Assembly (NCBI GenBank): GCA_947247005.1
Contig: OX365962.1
Span: forward strand, 7,413,201-7,477,200
Source of the DNA: Spisula solida
Lineage: Eukaryota > Mollusca > Bivalvia > Venerida > Mactridae
DNA length: 64,000 nucleotides
Direction of reading: 5' to 3'
Below, piece after piece: positions 51,201 through 59,449 of this stretch. How positions within the stretch are numbered: position 1 is the stretch's first letter; every line of letters begins with the position of its first letter. The position numbers and the translations under genes were made by a program. The notes beneath the pieces were generated by a model. The model had not been told where the DNA came from and did not search any database. It worked only from the letters and a program-made list of their open reading frames with translations.

Positions 51201-54200
51201 TCATTTTCGCGAAATCGGTAAATACAAAGATACTAGTAATATCGTCAAGTGTAAACATAACAGAAACATTAATAGAAAGTTAAGTGCCAAATTAAAGTCT
51301 TTTTGCGTTCAATTGAAACAGTCGTGGTGTGTGGCCGTTAGGGTTATCCAAGCCTAATTGGCCAATGACCTCTGGTTTGGGGGAAGAGGCAGACATTTTG
51401 TGTGATTCGAGGAATCCGGGCGCGCTGCCCAAGCTCGTTCCAAAATAGACACATTAACTCTTTAACATGCCCAAGGTATATCACCGATACACGCGATACT
51501 ACCTCTGTGTTAACAAGCTGTTCATCACAAGTTTAGATGGAAACACTTTGTGTGAAATTTCCAGTGGCCCGGTCGAAATTCGAATCAGGGCCTCCGGATT
51601 GGTAGGTTAGAGCGCTAACACCTCGGCAACCGTTCCACTACGTTAAGACACGCGTGTGTTCAGCTGACTGAACATATACCTTTTTTAATCATATTCATAG
51701 ATAGAGGCATAGTTTGAAGTCCCCACATAAGTTTAGTTTATACTAATTTATTTTAGGTCTATTGTGAAACCAGTTTTTTCTAACTTATCTTAATTACTCT
51801 TGACACCTCAATCCTGATGTTATCTATCGCCACGAGAGTGTGTGACAAGAGAAGTCATATTCCCTTGTATGCCGAGCGCCTAGCAAGGTAATTATTGGTA
51901 CCATTTTAATTTTGTCTTTGGTATGACGCGGCCTGTGGTCGAACCCGGGACCTCCCGCACTCGAAGCGAACGCTCTACCACTAGGCTATCTGGACGGCGG
52001 CATTACATAACACACTCGTTAAAGGTTGCGAGAAGGGTATGAAACTAAAAGGTAAAAGGGCTGCTGTGCTGGCCCTTTAAATTTTGCGAACGCTATAATA
52101 AATAAACTTTCTACACTCTTAAAGTAAAATAAGAAATTTATAGTTTTACGTAAATTCGTGATACCACGCAAATTCGTGAAGCTTTCGATATTTTATACGC
52201 AAAGTCTGTGAAAATTAAAGTCTGGAATGCACTTTTTACGAATGTGGTTAATCGCTGTTTTATAAAATGTTAATACTTTTAAGTCAGCCGCCGGACAAGT
52301 CGCTTTAAATATCTATATCTAAAGTTACGGTAAAATATAGTTCATGCTAATTAGGGTTCATTTCCGTTACTTCAATGGTAGTTGACTTAGTTTACGTGTG
52401 ACGTTTTCATTATTTCAATTTGTAAGCTTGTGTAAATGTGTAATATTCACTAAATATTGTCAATCCAAATCAATAGCATTCGAGATCGTATTTGTTCTTT
52501 ACTACTGAATATAGAGGGAGCGAATGCTTTAAATCACAGACGTGTAAACATACGAAATGGGTATTTTTAATGGAATATTAAGGAAACAAAAGATAAAGTA
52601 AACAATCCGACAGTGAAGGTATAGTCCAGTTAGGATATTTTGACAATGACGTTGCAGTTTATGTGTACGCAAAAAATCACAACCATTGTCTAAACAGGTA
52701 GAGCAAAGTTAAGTATGTTAATTTATCATTGAAATTATAGTTGTTTGTGCAGTATAAGCCTTTATAATTGGTTTTACACCGTTATAGTGGACTCGACCGC
52801 TGCGTCACTGGATTTTTATCCTGACTGGACTATAGCACTTAACTGAAACAGCAGATCACAGTAAAAATAAAAATAACACAGACACAATTACACGACACAA
52901 TGCCCAACACACAACTGAACGAGAAAATAAACTTAACCGCTGAAAGTTTAAAGTCCAAGTTTTAGCTGTCGTAAAGTCAAAAGTCCAATTCCCAGCTGTC
53001 AAAAAGCTGAATGACCAAGAACCAGCTATAAAAAGCTGAATGACTCAGTTTCAGCCGTGTAAAAATGGCCGAAAGATCAGCCATCAAAAGTCCTAAAAAG
53101 GTTAAGAATAAATAACAGTAAATGGTAAATTCATGCAGCCTCAGAAAAAATTGTAGTGAACAAAAACGAATATAAGTAATTGGATAGGGGATAAAAGGGG
53201 GAAAATAGCTACAACAATTCACAAAGTCCTAATTTTATTACTCTACGAATAATTGTTGATGGAAGTGAACAAAAAAGAATATAAGTAATTGGATAGGGGA
53301 TAAAAGGGGGAAAATAGCTACAACAATTCACAAAGTCCTAATTTCATTACTCTACATCTGGATATATAAATTATAAACGAACCGGTTTGGGTACGAAAAG
53401 CGCAATCGAATAAGACAGGGGACGTATAATTGTGAATGCGAAGAATATAACTATAGCTCCATGAGAATTTGACCCCGGTCGAAATGACGAATACGGAGAA
53501 TTCATTACATTTGAACAAAACTACTTCAATGGCTGTATAGAACCGATCGGTGTAGTTTAACAAATTAGTGGTTCAATTGATATCACCTTTTATCATTCTT
53601 ACGTGCGAAGAGTATATAAAATACAAATATATGTCTCAAGTGTATTATTTTTGGTATTGAAAAAAGCTATTGATGTCTGAAAGAACTTGAATAATTTCCT
53701 ATTGAATGCCTAATACGTGCCTCGTTTCTATAAAAAAATTACAGTGATTCAAATATAACGAACGGATCAGTGTAGCAATACCACGTGACTTTTGACTACG
53801 GTTACAAGAAGAAATTTGTAAAAAATTGAAAATAAAATAGCCATTAGTATTTTATTTCTTCATCGATTTCAATGAAATATACGCCACGCTAAGGGCTTTC
53901 CGTGAAATATAAAATCTTATTCAGCGGCCGTGCCGTTTTGTCCATTACCTTGTGAAACCATGGAACTTAAAGGTTTCACAGGGTAATGGAAAAATCGGTA
54001 AAAATGCTGAAAAAGAGATTATATTTCAAGGAAAGCAAATACTTTCCCCCTTAGCGTGGCGTATATTTTATAGAAATCGATGAAGAAATAAAATACTTAT
54101 GGCTATATTTGTGTTCTAATGTTTACAAATTTCTACTTGTAACTGTAGCCAAAAGCCACGTGGTATTGCTACCCTGGGATAGTATATCAAGTTATATACA

Positions 54201-56588
54201 TATACCTGTAGGAACACTCATGTAAAATGAGGCTATATAATTTCAACCAATGACACAGGGGGTTACCTATACTAGAGGTATTTAAATATCGTATTATCAT
54301 CATCGTATTCTCGTATTATCATTATCTTATTATTATACTTTCATCATCGTATTCTCATATTATCATCATCCTATTATTGTATTATCATCATCGAATTCTT
54401 GTATTATCATCATCGTATTCTCGTATTTTCATCATCTTATTATTGTATTATCATTATCGTATTCTCGTATTATAATTATCTTATTATTGTATTATCATCA
54501 TCGTATTCTCGTATTATCATCATCTTATTATTGTATTATCATTATCGTAGTCTCGTATTATCATCATCCTATTATTGTATTATCATTATCGTAGTCTCGT
54601 ATTATCATCATCCTATTATTGTATTATCATTATCGTATTCTCGTATTATCATTATCGTATTCTCGTATTATAATTATTTATTATTGTATTATCATCATCG
54701 TATTCTCGTATTATCATCATCATCATATTATTGTATTATCATCATCGTATTCTCGTATTATCATCATCCGATTATTGTTTTATCATTATCGTAGTCTCGT
54801 ACTATAATTATCTTATTATTGTATTATCATTATCGTATTCTACTATCATCATCATCATCATACTATCGTATTCTCGTATTATCATCATCGTAATCTCCTA
54901 TTATCATCATCGTAATATCCGACCAGCAACCTTTCTCCAAGTAGGTACACACCAGACTTTGATCCATGACAACCGTGGCTGGGTGATTTTGGCGTTCGTA
55001 TAGGAAGCGGGAGATCGAAAGATCGAATCCCGGAGGTAGTAAGGTTTTAACTGATGCAGTCGTTTGGTAAGACGCCAGCTAGTTCACGAATGATAACTGT
55101 AGCACCAACTCTTCCAGGCATCCGATAATACATGTATGAGAATGGATTCGGGTTATTTTGCTAGGGAGGGGTCCGACCAGCTATATCTTATCCAAGTTGG
55201 TTCACAGTAGACTCCCACCCAAAACGTACTCCTCTCATTGTATTAGATGACCACAATTTACCACAATTCCAGGGTCCAGGCCCATCCCATCTGGATCCGC
55301 ACAGGCTCAGTGTAAGATAATTGTAATTTCCGTGATTCTTGTGCACAGAACTTATGAGTAGTCATAAAACCATTGTCTATGCATTTACATATGTATATCC
55401 TTGGATTTCTACTGCGTTCATTTAATTCTTTTTGTAAAGATATATATTTGGTGTGGTACACATGAGACACATATATACCCATTGTTCTATTCAAAACGTT
55501 ATGGCGAAATTAGCTGAATTCCAGAGTATGTCGAGGGACAATTATGTGTCCGTATGGATATTACGATGTCCGTACGGATATCGTACGATTGCATCTCTAT
55601 AAATCGTACGTGGTCCGTACGAGCTGTGACCAGACACTACGAATGTAAAAATACCGTTAGGATTTCAAACATTGTGGACTCGTACGAGTTGGTAAATTCG
55701 TACGGATATCGTACGAGCTTTGTGACCGTAGCATTATAGACGGTGACTTGTAATAAAAACATGTTTACTCATCTAAACGTATCGAATTTTTATGTACATT
55801 TATTCATTTCATTCTGGTTCTCGTTATATAAGTAATATTGTGGCCCGGTCTACGTTTAATATTCAATATTTTTACGTAAACGTATGTAACAACTTGCGAT
55901 CGGTTAGTAAAACAGTACCCAGGCACGTTAAGAAAAACATGGTGCCTTTTCGGACATACTTTGGGTATCACACATGGATTTATTGTATCAAACAACTTTC
56001 TATTTCGTCGAGAAAACACCAGATGAACACGCGCAGCAATTCAATTCAATTTATTTGCAAATCGGCACTATTGTGTCTTTGACCAAATACAAATGAACAA
56101 ACAAACAAAAACTATAAACCAACATATTGAGAGACAAAACTCTACCATAAGCCCACTTAATACGGTTGATGCGATGTTAAGACACGTTAGAAAATGAAAC
56201 AGACTGTTCCCCGGTTATGACTCGGTGCCAAGATCGAGTTCCTGCTAATTGTGTTGAGAATGTGCCTCTTCGATATTGCAGAAAGTGCATTTTTCGTTTC
56301 AGAGGACAGAGCAATTGAATTGTTTATTAACTAGGTCATAGCACCCTTTTAACAGTTAAATGTTTAAATTCCTAAATGAATGCCGGCTGATTAAAACAGT
56401 ATTAGCCTATGGTTTGAATCTAACTATTTGAAATTTGAAGTTGTAAATAATACCAATTTAGAGACGTTACCTAATGTACCGCCCCTTTTTATAATGTAAT
56501 ATCGATTTTATTACACACCATGGATCATAAAAAAGTTTAAACTCACCAGTCCTTTGATGGTTTTTTGAGTTAAATCCGTTTCTTCCAT
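33101..56588 (-). CDS. Pentameric ligand-gated ion channel subunit lacking Cys-loop cysteines, eight exons
   Basis: Exons in transcript order: 56588-56547, 46266-46144, 38387-38187, 37604-37347, 36168-36013, 35132-34953, 34057-34010 and 33211-33101. All borders are GT/AG, all introns are phase 0, and the product is 372 residues. The ligand-binding domain has SKYWNPKIIISN and HDFPFDVQ. M1 is about 196-218, M2 about 227-245 (RLQLSFIITLTGVTF), then SLPKIPYLTHLDK, M3 about 261-281 and M4 about 295-318. The family forms five-subunit, ligand-opened ion pores. Cysteines expected on either side of FPFDVQ are absent, as in bacterial channels. The M3-M4 loop is only about 15 residues. There is no signal peptide on MEETDLTQKTIKGL. 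About 50 basic residues follow M4, where the family normally ends at once. Ligand and ion choice are unknown. A strong call for the fold; the first exon is less sure. Confidence 0.85.
33711..33914 (+). repeat. 51-bp minisatellite, four units
   Basis: Units start near 33711, 33762, 33813 and 33864 with ACTT(C/T)GTCAT(A/G)TGAGG. 51 is divisible by three, so every frame stays open across the array, on both strands. On the plus strand it would read TSSYEENKTVDNDKEEQ repeats. It lies in the last intron of the channel gene and is probably not coding. Confidence 0.8.
34010..34057 (-). CDS. Channel gene, exon 7 (16 codons)
   Basis: Acceptor ATCATTTCAG, donor CAG|GTTAGT, phase 0/0. Encodes RIYLAFKVKDREKLYQ, directly after M4. 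Confidence 0.7.
34120..34305. repeat. Interspersed repeat (GGACAGTGAAGGCAGCACTC family)
   Basis: Diverged copy of 3853-4012: GTCAGCACTGAACTTAAC, CACGCCACAATGCCTAACAC and GCAGCTGTTCAAAAGCTG. Confidence 0.55.
34497..34924 (-). mobile_element. MITE, TTAAAGCCACATTA family, copy A
   Basis: Ends with AATGTGGCTTTAA; the other end is a diverged CCTTAAATTGC. Shares CATCCATACATTTTACTAAA and CCAGTTGGTTTGTTTAC with copies at 36609-36989 and 59048-59443, both in the opposite orientation. Confidence 0.75.
34953..35132 (-). CDS. Channel gene, exon 6 (M3 and M4)
   Basis: Acceptor CTTTTCTTTTTCAG, donor AAG|GTAAAT, 60 codons, phase 0/0. Encodes M3 (DKFIIGCMVFNWIVCIW), a short charged loop (KHDPDQQEDLD) and M4 (FYTAIGVFIFFEILFWLIV). 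Confidence 0.85.
35600..35997 (-). mobile_element. tRNA-derived SINE
   Basis: Read on the minus strand it starts AAGCGGATTTAGCTCAGTGG (A box), has a tRNA-like arm CTGGACTGTCAATCCAG and B box GAGTTCAATCC, then the central block GCTATACACCGGGCACATTA also seen at 60411-60740. It ends in a LINE-like AAAGTGCCTTT/AAAGGCACTAT tail hairpin. The 3' acceptor half does not pair, so it is not a tRNA gene. Confidence 0.8.
36013..36168 (-). CDS. Channel gene, exon 5 (M1 end, M2 pore helix)
   Basis: Acceptor GTTTTATTTCAG, donor CTG|GTAAGT, 52 codons, phase 0/0. Reads TMISTLSLSTFAVDP, then the pore-lining M2 NRLQLSFIITLTGVTFK and SLPKIPYLTHL. This is the most diagnostic exon of the gene. Confidence 0.88.
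36609..36989 (+). mobile_element. MITE, TTAAAGCCACATTA family, copy B
   Basis: TTAAAGTCACATTATCTCTC to TAATGGGACTTTAA; inverse of copy A 1.7 kb away in the same gene. Confidence 0.75.
37060..37283 (-). mobile_element. MITE, second copy of the 4092-4309 family
   Basis: CTAACGACCTTATAAGAAT at one side, AACGACCTTTTAATTCTAAG at the other. The interior TTTTCTCAAAATATTGATTT is the inverse of the first copy. Confidence 0.65.
37347..37604 (-). CDS. Channel gene, exon 4 (end of binding domain, start of M1)
   Basis: Acceptor CCCCTCGTTACAG, donor ATG|GTAAGA, 86 codons, phase 0/0. Begins DLSIVVSSELADD where the second Cys-loop cysteine would fall, then EWTVRDLVYSDKR and the M1 start FFLYNIILIM. Confidence 0.85.
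38187..38387 (-). CDS. Channel gene, exon 3 (binding-domain core)
   Basis: Acceptor AATACATTGCAG, donor CAG|GTAAGT, 67 codons, phase 0/0. Encodes LSKYWNPKIIISN, EKWRVKGVFAENLEL and HDFPFDVQ. The FPFD motif is the family's signature; neither Cys-loop cysteine is present. Confidence 0.87.
39830..39985 (+). repeat. Minisatellite in large TIR element, copy 1
   Basis: Degenerate 13-17-bp units of the type AGTTCACACTCCAC; the inverse array is at 44440-44625. Confidence 0.75.
41042..41249. mobile_element. MITE, TACTGTAAAATCATTAAT family, copy 3 (nested)
   Basis: Ends TACTGTAAAATCATTAAT and AAATGATTTTACAGTA. The best-preserved of the three copies. It lies in the 1-kb part unique to the 38524-42221 element. 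Confidence 0.85.
42222..43171. other. Spacer between the inverted large elements; partial MITE end
   Basis: Holds one end of the GGTACTGTTTTATCAAAGCA family (GTACCGTTTTATCAAAGCAC at about 42807). No gene is supported. Confidence 0.55.
43172..45871 (-). mobile_element. Large TIR element, copy 2 (2.7 kb), inverse of copy 1
   Basis: Starts GGGCTGGTATTTACAAAGCT and ends AGCTTTGTGAATACCAGCCC. Nearly base-for-base the inverse of copy 1, except that it lacks about 1 kb. The 75-codon frame at 43973-44200 matches 40506-40279 with a few changes. Confidence 0.85.
44440..44625 (-). repeat. Minisatellite in large TIR element, copy 2
   Basis: TGTGGAGTGTGAACTGTGGA units, the inverse of 39830-39985. The minus-strand 114-codon frame across it is low-complexity and not a gene. 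Confidence 0.75.
46144..46266 (-). CDS. Channel gene, exon 2 (start of binding domain)
   Basis: Acceptor GTTTTTAATTTCAG, donor AAA|GTAGGT, 41 codons, phase 0/0. Encodes KTVFVKVNFLKVTDIDT and HADVFVQVRWREPTLD, the first strands of a channel ligand-binding domain (a 'VDE..f.v..w' style pattern). Confidence 0.82.
46395..46580. repeat. Interspersed repeat (GGACAGTGAAGGCAGCACTC family)
   Basis: Diverged copy with CAGCTCTCAACTTAAACAGC, ACGTCGCAATGCCCAAAA and GTTTCAGCTGTCAAAAAG. Confidence 0.5.
46621..47685. mobile_element. Possible ~1-kb TIR element, GGTGTTCACACTA ends
   Basis: The left GGTGTTCACACTACGG and right CATAGTGTGAACCCAC are imperfect inverse ends, with AACGTT-rich subterminal sequence on both sides. 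Contains the hairpin at 46828-46928. No coding capacity. Confidence 0.45.
46828..46928. repeat. Strong hairpin with GCGAGCGAAGCG loop
   Basis: Arms of about 38 bp (GTTAGAACATATAAAGTAAA..AAAAAGG and its near-exact inverse) flank a GC-rich loop GGAGCGAGCGAAGCGAAGCG. Confidence 0.8.
48620..48925 (+). repeat. Degenerate minisatellite, TGTCCATTCTGAATGTCCAT type
   Basis: Irregular units of ACTGTCCA(T/A)..GCTGTCCATT over about 300 bp. An 88-codon frame across it has low-complexity content and is not a gene. Confidence 0.6.
48935..49060. mobile_element. Fragment of the TTAAGGTGCTG foldback family
   Basis: Contains AAGAGTGGTTTAAATTTCTG and AGTGGCTTTCTATTACA, matching the inside of 10572-11105. Confidence 0.5.
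50165..50182 (-). CDS. Possible alternative first exon of the channel gene
   Basis: On the minus strand ATG AGT GAA AAT AAA AAG is followed at once by the donor GTAGGT, phase 0, which fits the exon at 46266. It would replace the 14-residue start at 56588-56547 with MSENKK. No acceptor precedes it, so it would need its own promoter. Confidence 0.35.
50684..50843 (+). repeat. Purine tract, (GA)n with GGGGGG interruptions
   Basis: About 160 bases of almost pure purine on the plus strand. Frames across it are low-complexity artefacts. Confidence 0.9.
50880..51195 (-). pseudogene. LINE-type retrotransposon 3' end, broken
   Basis: The minus strand encodes STCSFCNMFVETVKHLFWEC and on to HEVQVFWNRF, the CxxC..H....C zinc motif that follows reverse transcriptase in several non-LTR families. 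After a stop/frameshift comes IYVLFKRKLENSLPLFPKF and FLQGRK, the usual C-terminal tail. No reverse transcriptase core is left upstream. Confidence 0.75.
51310..51638 (-). mobile_element. tRNA-derived SINE
   Basis: The head on the minus strand is GGTTGCCGAGGTGTTAGCGC (A box) with CTGATTCGAATTTCG (B box). The central block AGGTAGTATCGCGTGTATCG and TTGGGCATGTTAAAGAG matches 60411-60740. Confidence 0.8.
51895..52000 (-). mobile_element. tRNA-derived SINE head
   Basis: The minus strand has GTCCAGATAGCCTAGTGGTA with TCGCTTCGAGTGCGG and GGTCCCGGGTTCGAC: A- and B-box-like. It lacks pairing acceptor ends, so it is not a tRNA gene. Confidence 0.65.
52603..53080 (+). repeat. Interspersed repeat (GGACAGTGAAGGCAGCACTC family), split by a MITE
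   Basis: CCGACAGTGAAGG is followed by the MITE at 52620-52834, then the repeat resumes GCACTTAACTGAAACAGCAG. Confidence 0.75.
52620..52834 (+). mobile_element. MITE, AGTCCAGTTAGGATA family, nested copy
   Basis: TATAGTCCAGTTAGGATATT to CCTGACTGGACTATA, TA at each border, same length as 11867-12081. Confidence 0.85.
53159..53355 (+). repeat. 108-bp direct duplication
   Basis: GAATATAAGTAATTGGATAG through CAAAGTCCTAATTT occurs twice, at 53169 and 53277, with few differences. Confidence 0.9.
53773..54171. mobile_element. Foldback element, TAGCAATACCACGTG ends
   Basis: Nearly the whole 399 bp folds on itself: TAGCAATACCACGTGACTTT pairs with the inverse at the end, and CATCGATTTCAATGAAATATACGCCACGCTAAG pairs with its partner around 54040. 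The two arms meet at GGTAATGG/CCATTACC. Confidence 0.85.
54285..54915 (+). repeat. Microsatellite/minisatellite, TCGTATTATCATCA type
   Basis: Irregular tandem of TATTATCAT(C/T)ATCGTATTCTCG over about 630 bases. The tyrosine/isoleucine/serine-rich frames (up to 131 codons) are artefacts. Confidence 0.9.
54930..55225 (+). repeat. Possible degraded SINE-like repeat
   Basis: Includes GGCGTTCGTATAGGAAGCGG and GATCGAATCCCGG (B-box-like). The A box is poor and no second copy is seen in the window. Confidence 0.35.
56547..56588 (-). CDS. Channel gene, exon 1 (start)
   Basis: The ATG at 56588 in AAATCATGGAAG gives MEETDLTQKTIKGL, then the strong donor GTGAGT. Phase 0 fits exon 2. No hydrophobic signal sequence. 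The 10.3-kb intron and position inside a repeat make this start the least certain part of the model. Confidence 0.55.
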
Positions 56589-57216
56589 GATTTATATAAG
56601 TATAAAAAGAACAGGTCCTCGCAATTGACATATAAATTGACAAAACGTCAGGTATGCATTGCTTATGTATACCGGTATATCATAAGTTAAGTTATTATGT
56701 TTCAATATCGTAAACTAGCTTTTTAATCGTAACAAAAGAAATATTTTTTTTATATTTCAATCGATATATATAATAATACTATTATTCAATCCTTTGATAA
56801 AACATATTGTATATTGTTCAATGGAGTTACGCCACCGTTTTTTATTTTGAGTATTTTCGTAGATTATTTGGGTTTAATTTTATGATTTTATGGGTGACGT
56901 TACTGTGGTGTGTGCGTGCGGCGGAAGATACTCCGATTCCAGCAGCATCCCTTGTTACTTTGATCAGAACAGAACATCCTTTTGTCTTGTTACATATAAC
57001 ATTATCAACAAGAGAATAAATTGAATACTCTCAGTTTAAGTAATTGTATGTCTGTTTTAATGCTACGATCACAAAGCTCGTACGATATCCGTACGAATTT
57101 ATCAACTCGTACGAGTTCACAATTTTTGAAAATCCTAACGGTTTTTGTATGTTCGTAGCGTTTGGTCACAGCTCGTACGTACCTCGAAATATCTATAGAG
57201 ATGCACTCGTGCGATA

Positions 57217-57358
57217 TCCGTACGATGCTCGTACGAGTTAAGAAAATCCGTACGATGCTCGTACGAGTTAAGAAAATCCGTACGATGCTCGTACGAGTTA
57301 AGAAAATCCGTACGATGCTCGTACGAGTTAAGAAAATCCGTACGATGCTGGTACGAGT
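57217..57358 (+). repeat. 30-bp palindromic minisatellite, 4-5 units
   Basis: Exact units AGAAAATCCGTACGATGCTC + GTACGAGTTA, each with the inner palindrome GTACGATGCTCGTAC, lie in the right arm of the surrounding element. The left arm has only one. Confidence 0.9.
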
Positions 57359-57423
57359 CTTCGGTGTCCGTTCGGGCTCCGTGCGAGTTTGCCAAAATCA
57401 ACTCGTACGGAGCTCGTAAGGAG

Positions 57424-58206
57424 CATGGGCGTAGTCCTGAGCGTCTTCAACATTGGGGGGCCAAACATTTAGGAGGGGGCTAATTGTTTTTTTGAGAGAT
57501 GGGGGTCGAATTAGTGTTATAGCTTATAGTGAATGTTTTAGTAATTCATCGCTAAAGGTAAGGTATATCTATGAAGTTGTTTGCTTGTCAAAATACCGGG
57601 TAAAAACTAACCATTTCATAAAGTAGTATTGTAAGTAGGGGGTCCGGGGGCATGGTCCCCCGGGAATTTTTTTAAAACAATGAATCAATCTGGTGCATTC
57701 TGTACGTTCTGAGATAATTGTTTAGTATTTTACAAGACATGTATTGTTACACGATCAAGCACAATTAAGTGCTTATTGTGTAAATAGTTTTATTAATTAT
57801 TGCACAGATGCTGTCTGAATTCTAAGAGTTAAGGGGTTTAGTAAGGGATAAATTAACTTAGAAATGACAAAATTTAAAAGCAATATAGGAGCTGGGGCAA
57901 CTTTTCTTACAATGTCATCATATAGTTTTTGTAGCTCCCTCAACAGCTATATGATAACATATTTGATAGATGAAAATCATTTTGCGAGCGAAGCGAGCAC
58001 GAAAATTTACATTTTATACTTTTTGACAAAGAATAAAAGGCAAATTACCTATTAGATCTACAAGACTATTTTAGGCGGAAAATTATAAATATGGTCTGAA
58101 TTATTGGGGGGGGGGGGGGGGGGGGGCAAACGATATGTTGGCCCCCCTTGTCCTAACATTGGGGGGGGCCTGCCCCCCCCCTGGCCCCCCTTCTCCTACG
58201 CCCATG
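57424..58206. mobile_element. Nested TIR element, CATGGGCGTAG ends, 5-bp duplication
   Basis: CATGGGCGTAG at the left and CTACGCCCATG at the right, flanked on both sides by AGGAG. GGGGGCC-rich subterminal regions, GCGAGCGAAGCGAGC inside, no coding capacity. Inserted in the GTACGAG element. Confidence 0.8.
58105..58126 (+). repeat. Run of 22 guanines
   Basis: Uninterrupted G22 on the plus strand inside the 57424-58206 element. It could form G-quadruplex DNA. The exact length is unreliable in any assembly. Confidence 0.9.
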
Positions 58207-58224
58207 AGGAGCTTGTAGGGCAAA

Positions 58225-58465
58225 TGGAACCTTAGCATTAACGACGCTCATCTGTCTATTATTAGACATCAATCTTTAATGAACATAACGTCACGGTTGA
58301 TGTTGCTATGACGTCAACAACAACATTTGAATACTCTCTGTTTTAGTTATTGTGTGTTTGTTTTTAACGGCGCTCATAGATATATTATAGGACATCAAAC
58401 GGAAAGTTTTGAATAAACGTGACGTCACATTTGATGATACTATGACATCAACAACGCCATCAAAC
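58225..58465 (+). repeat. ~125-bp direct duplication with GACGTCA sites
   Basis: AACG(A/G)CGCTCAT, TTAGGACATCAA-like and CTATGACGTCAACAAC recur at about 58238 and 58367. CRE-like TGACGTCA words occur in both units. Confidence 0.65.
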
Positions 58466-59047
58466 ACGTCTTCGATAATATCTGAATAAACCATTGGATC
58501 CGCATTTTGCTCAACAAACACCGATTTCAATGAAATAAATTGTTTTTGCTAGTTCAAATATTAGTTCATACCAATTATACAATTTTTACTTGTTTAAAAA
58601 TAGGCTACATTTATTTCCCGTCGCTTTAAAACTGCAAAATAGGCTTAGATCTATTTTAAAACATTTGAGGTATTTAAAGACTACGTGCAAAAGTTCCGGC
58701 GATTCGTCACTTCGATGTGACGACTATACAGTATTAGTTACCAAGTTTTAACGTCATTCATAGTAACTCTTCAGCATTACCTTGTAATGACACATACAAT
58801 AGATTTAAGTGCCGAATATCTAAATGTTTCGTTGATTTAAATGATTGAAATTAAAGTGGATTTGTCGGTATTTTTACCAATGTTAATGTTGCGATTAAAT
58901 TAATCTAATGTTTCGTAGCAACACTTTTGGAATAAAGTTGCATAGCGTAACAAAACAGGCACATTGTAACAAGTATTACAAAACAGTTTGAGTGGCTTAT
59001 TTATCATTACAGTTTGAAAGTCGACCATAGCATATTTTCAAATTGAT

Positions 59048-59443
59048 TTAAAGCCACATTATATGCTCCCATCGATCATCCAGTAAATAGAATAGTTACA
59101 AAGAATTAGGATATTTTTCACAAATGACCAACAATTGACGACATAATGTTAAATGTATCTGTCGAAATAGTATGCCAAAAATTACATTTTAGTAAAATGT
59201 ATGGATGACAAAATACTAATTTTGCCAGAGTTGCTTTCCTTAGATTATAAATTGTACATTTTTTGTTTACAATTGATTATTTTGTAACAAACCAACTGGA
59301 GGTTGTATTCAATTTTCTTCCATCTTATGGTGTTTTCTACCTTTGGGACTCAACTAAAGTGCTCAAAATACATGGCTCTGCAAATAGGTGATCAAGTTAT
59401 GGCTTTTTTGAAAGTATCCGTTAAAGGCCTAATGTGGCTTTAA
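59048..59443 (+). mobile_element. MITE, TTAAAGCCACATTA family, copy C
   Basis: TTAAAGCCACATTATATGCT to CCTAATGTGGCTTTAA, the best-preserved ends of the three copies. Confidence 0.8.
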
Positions 59444-59449
59444 AAAAAC

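Larger units (their letters stand above)
55547..57423. mobile_element. TIR element built on GTACGA(N)TCGTAC palindromes
   Basis: Arms at about 55571-55745 and 57058-57230 are inverse copies (GTACGAGCTGTGACCA.., CCGTTAGGATTT.., GCTTTGTGACCGTAGCA). They are dense in CGTACG/GTACGAG palindromes. The first exon of the channel gene (56588-56547, minus) lies between the arms. A second element (57424-58206) is inserted at the right end. Confidence 0.65.

Noticed and set aside
54399..55003. Open frames of 62-131 codons rich in Tyr, Ile and Ser
   Set aside because: They simply translate a TATTATCATCATCG-type tandem repeat in several frames; no gene signals.
56807..57019. 70-codon plus-strand frame with a hydrophobic start
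   Set aside because: Lies in the middle of the GTACGAG element, lacks splice or domain evidence and is not conserved elsewhere in the window.
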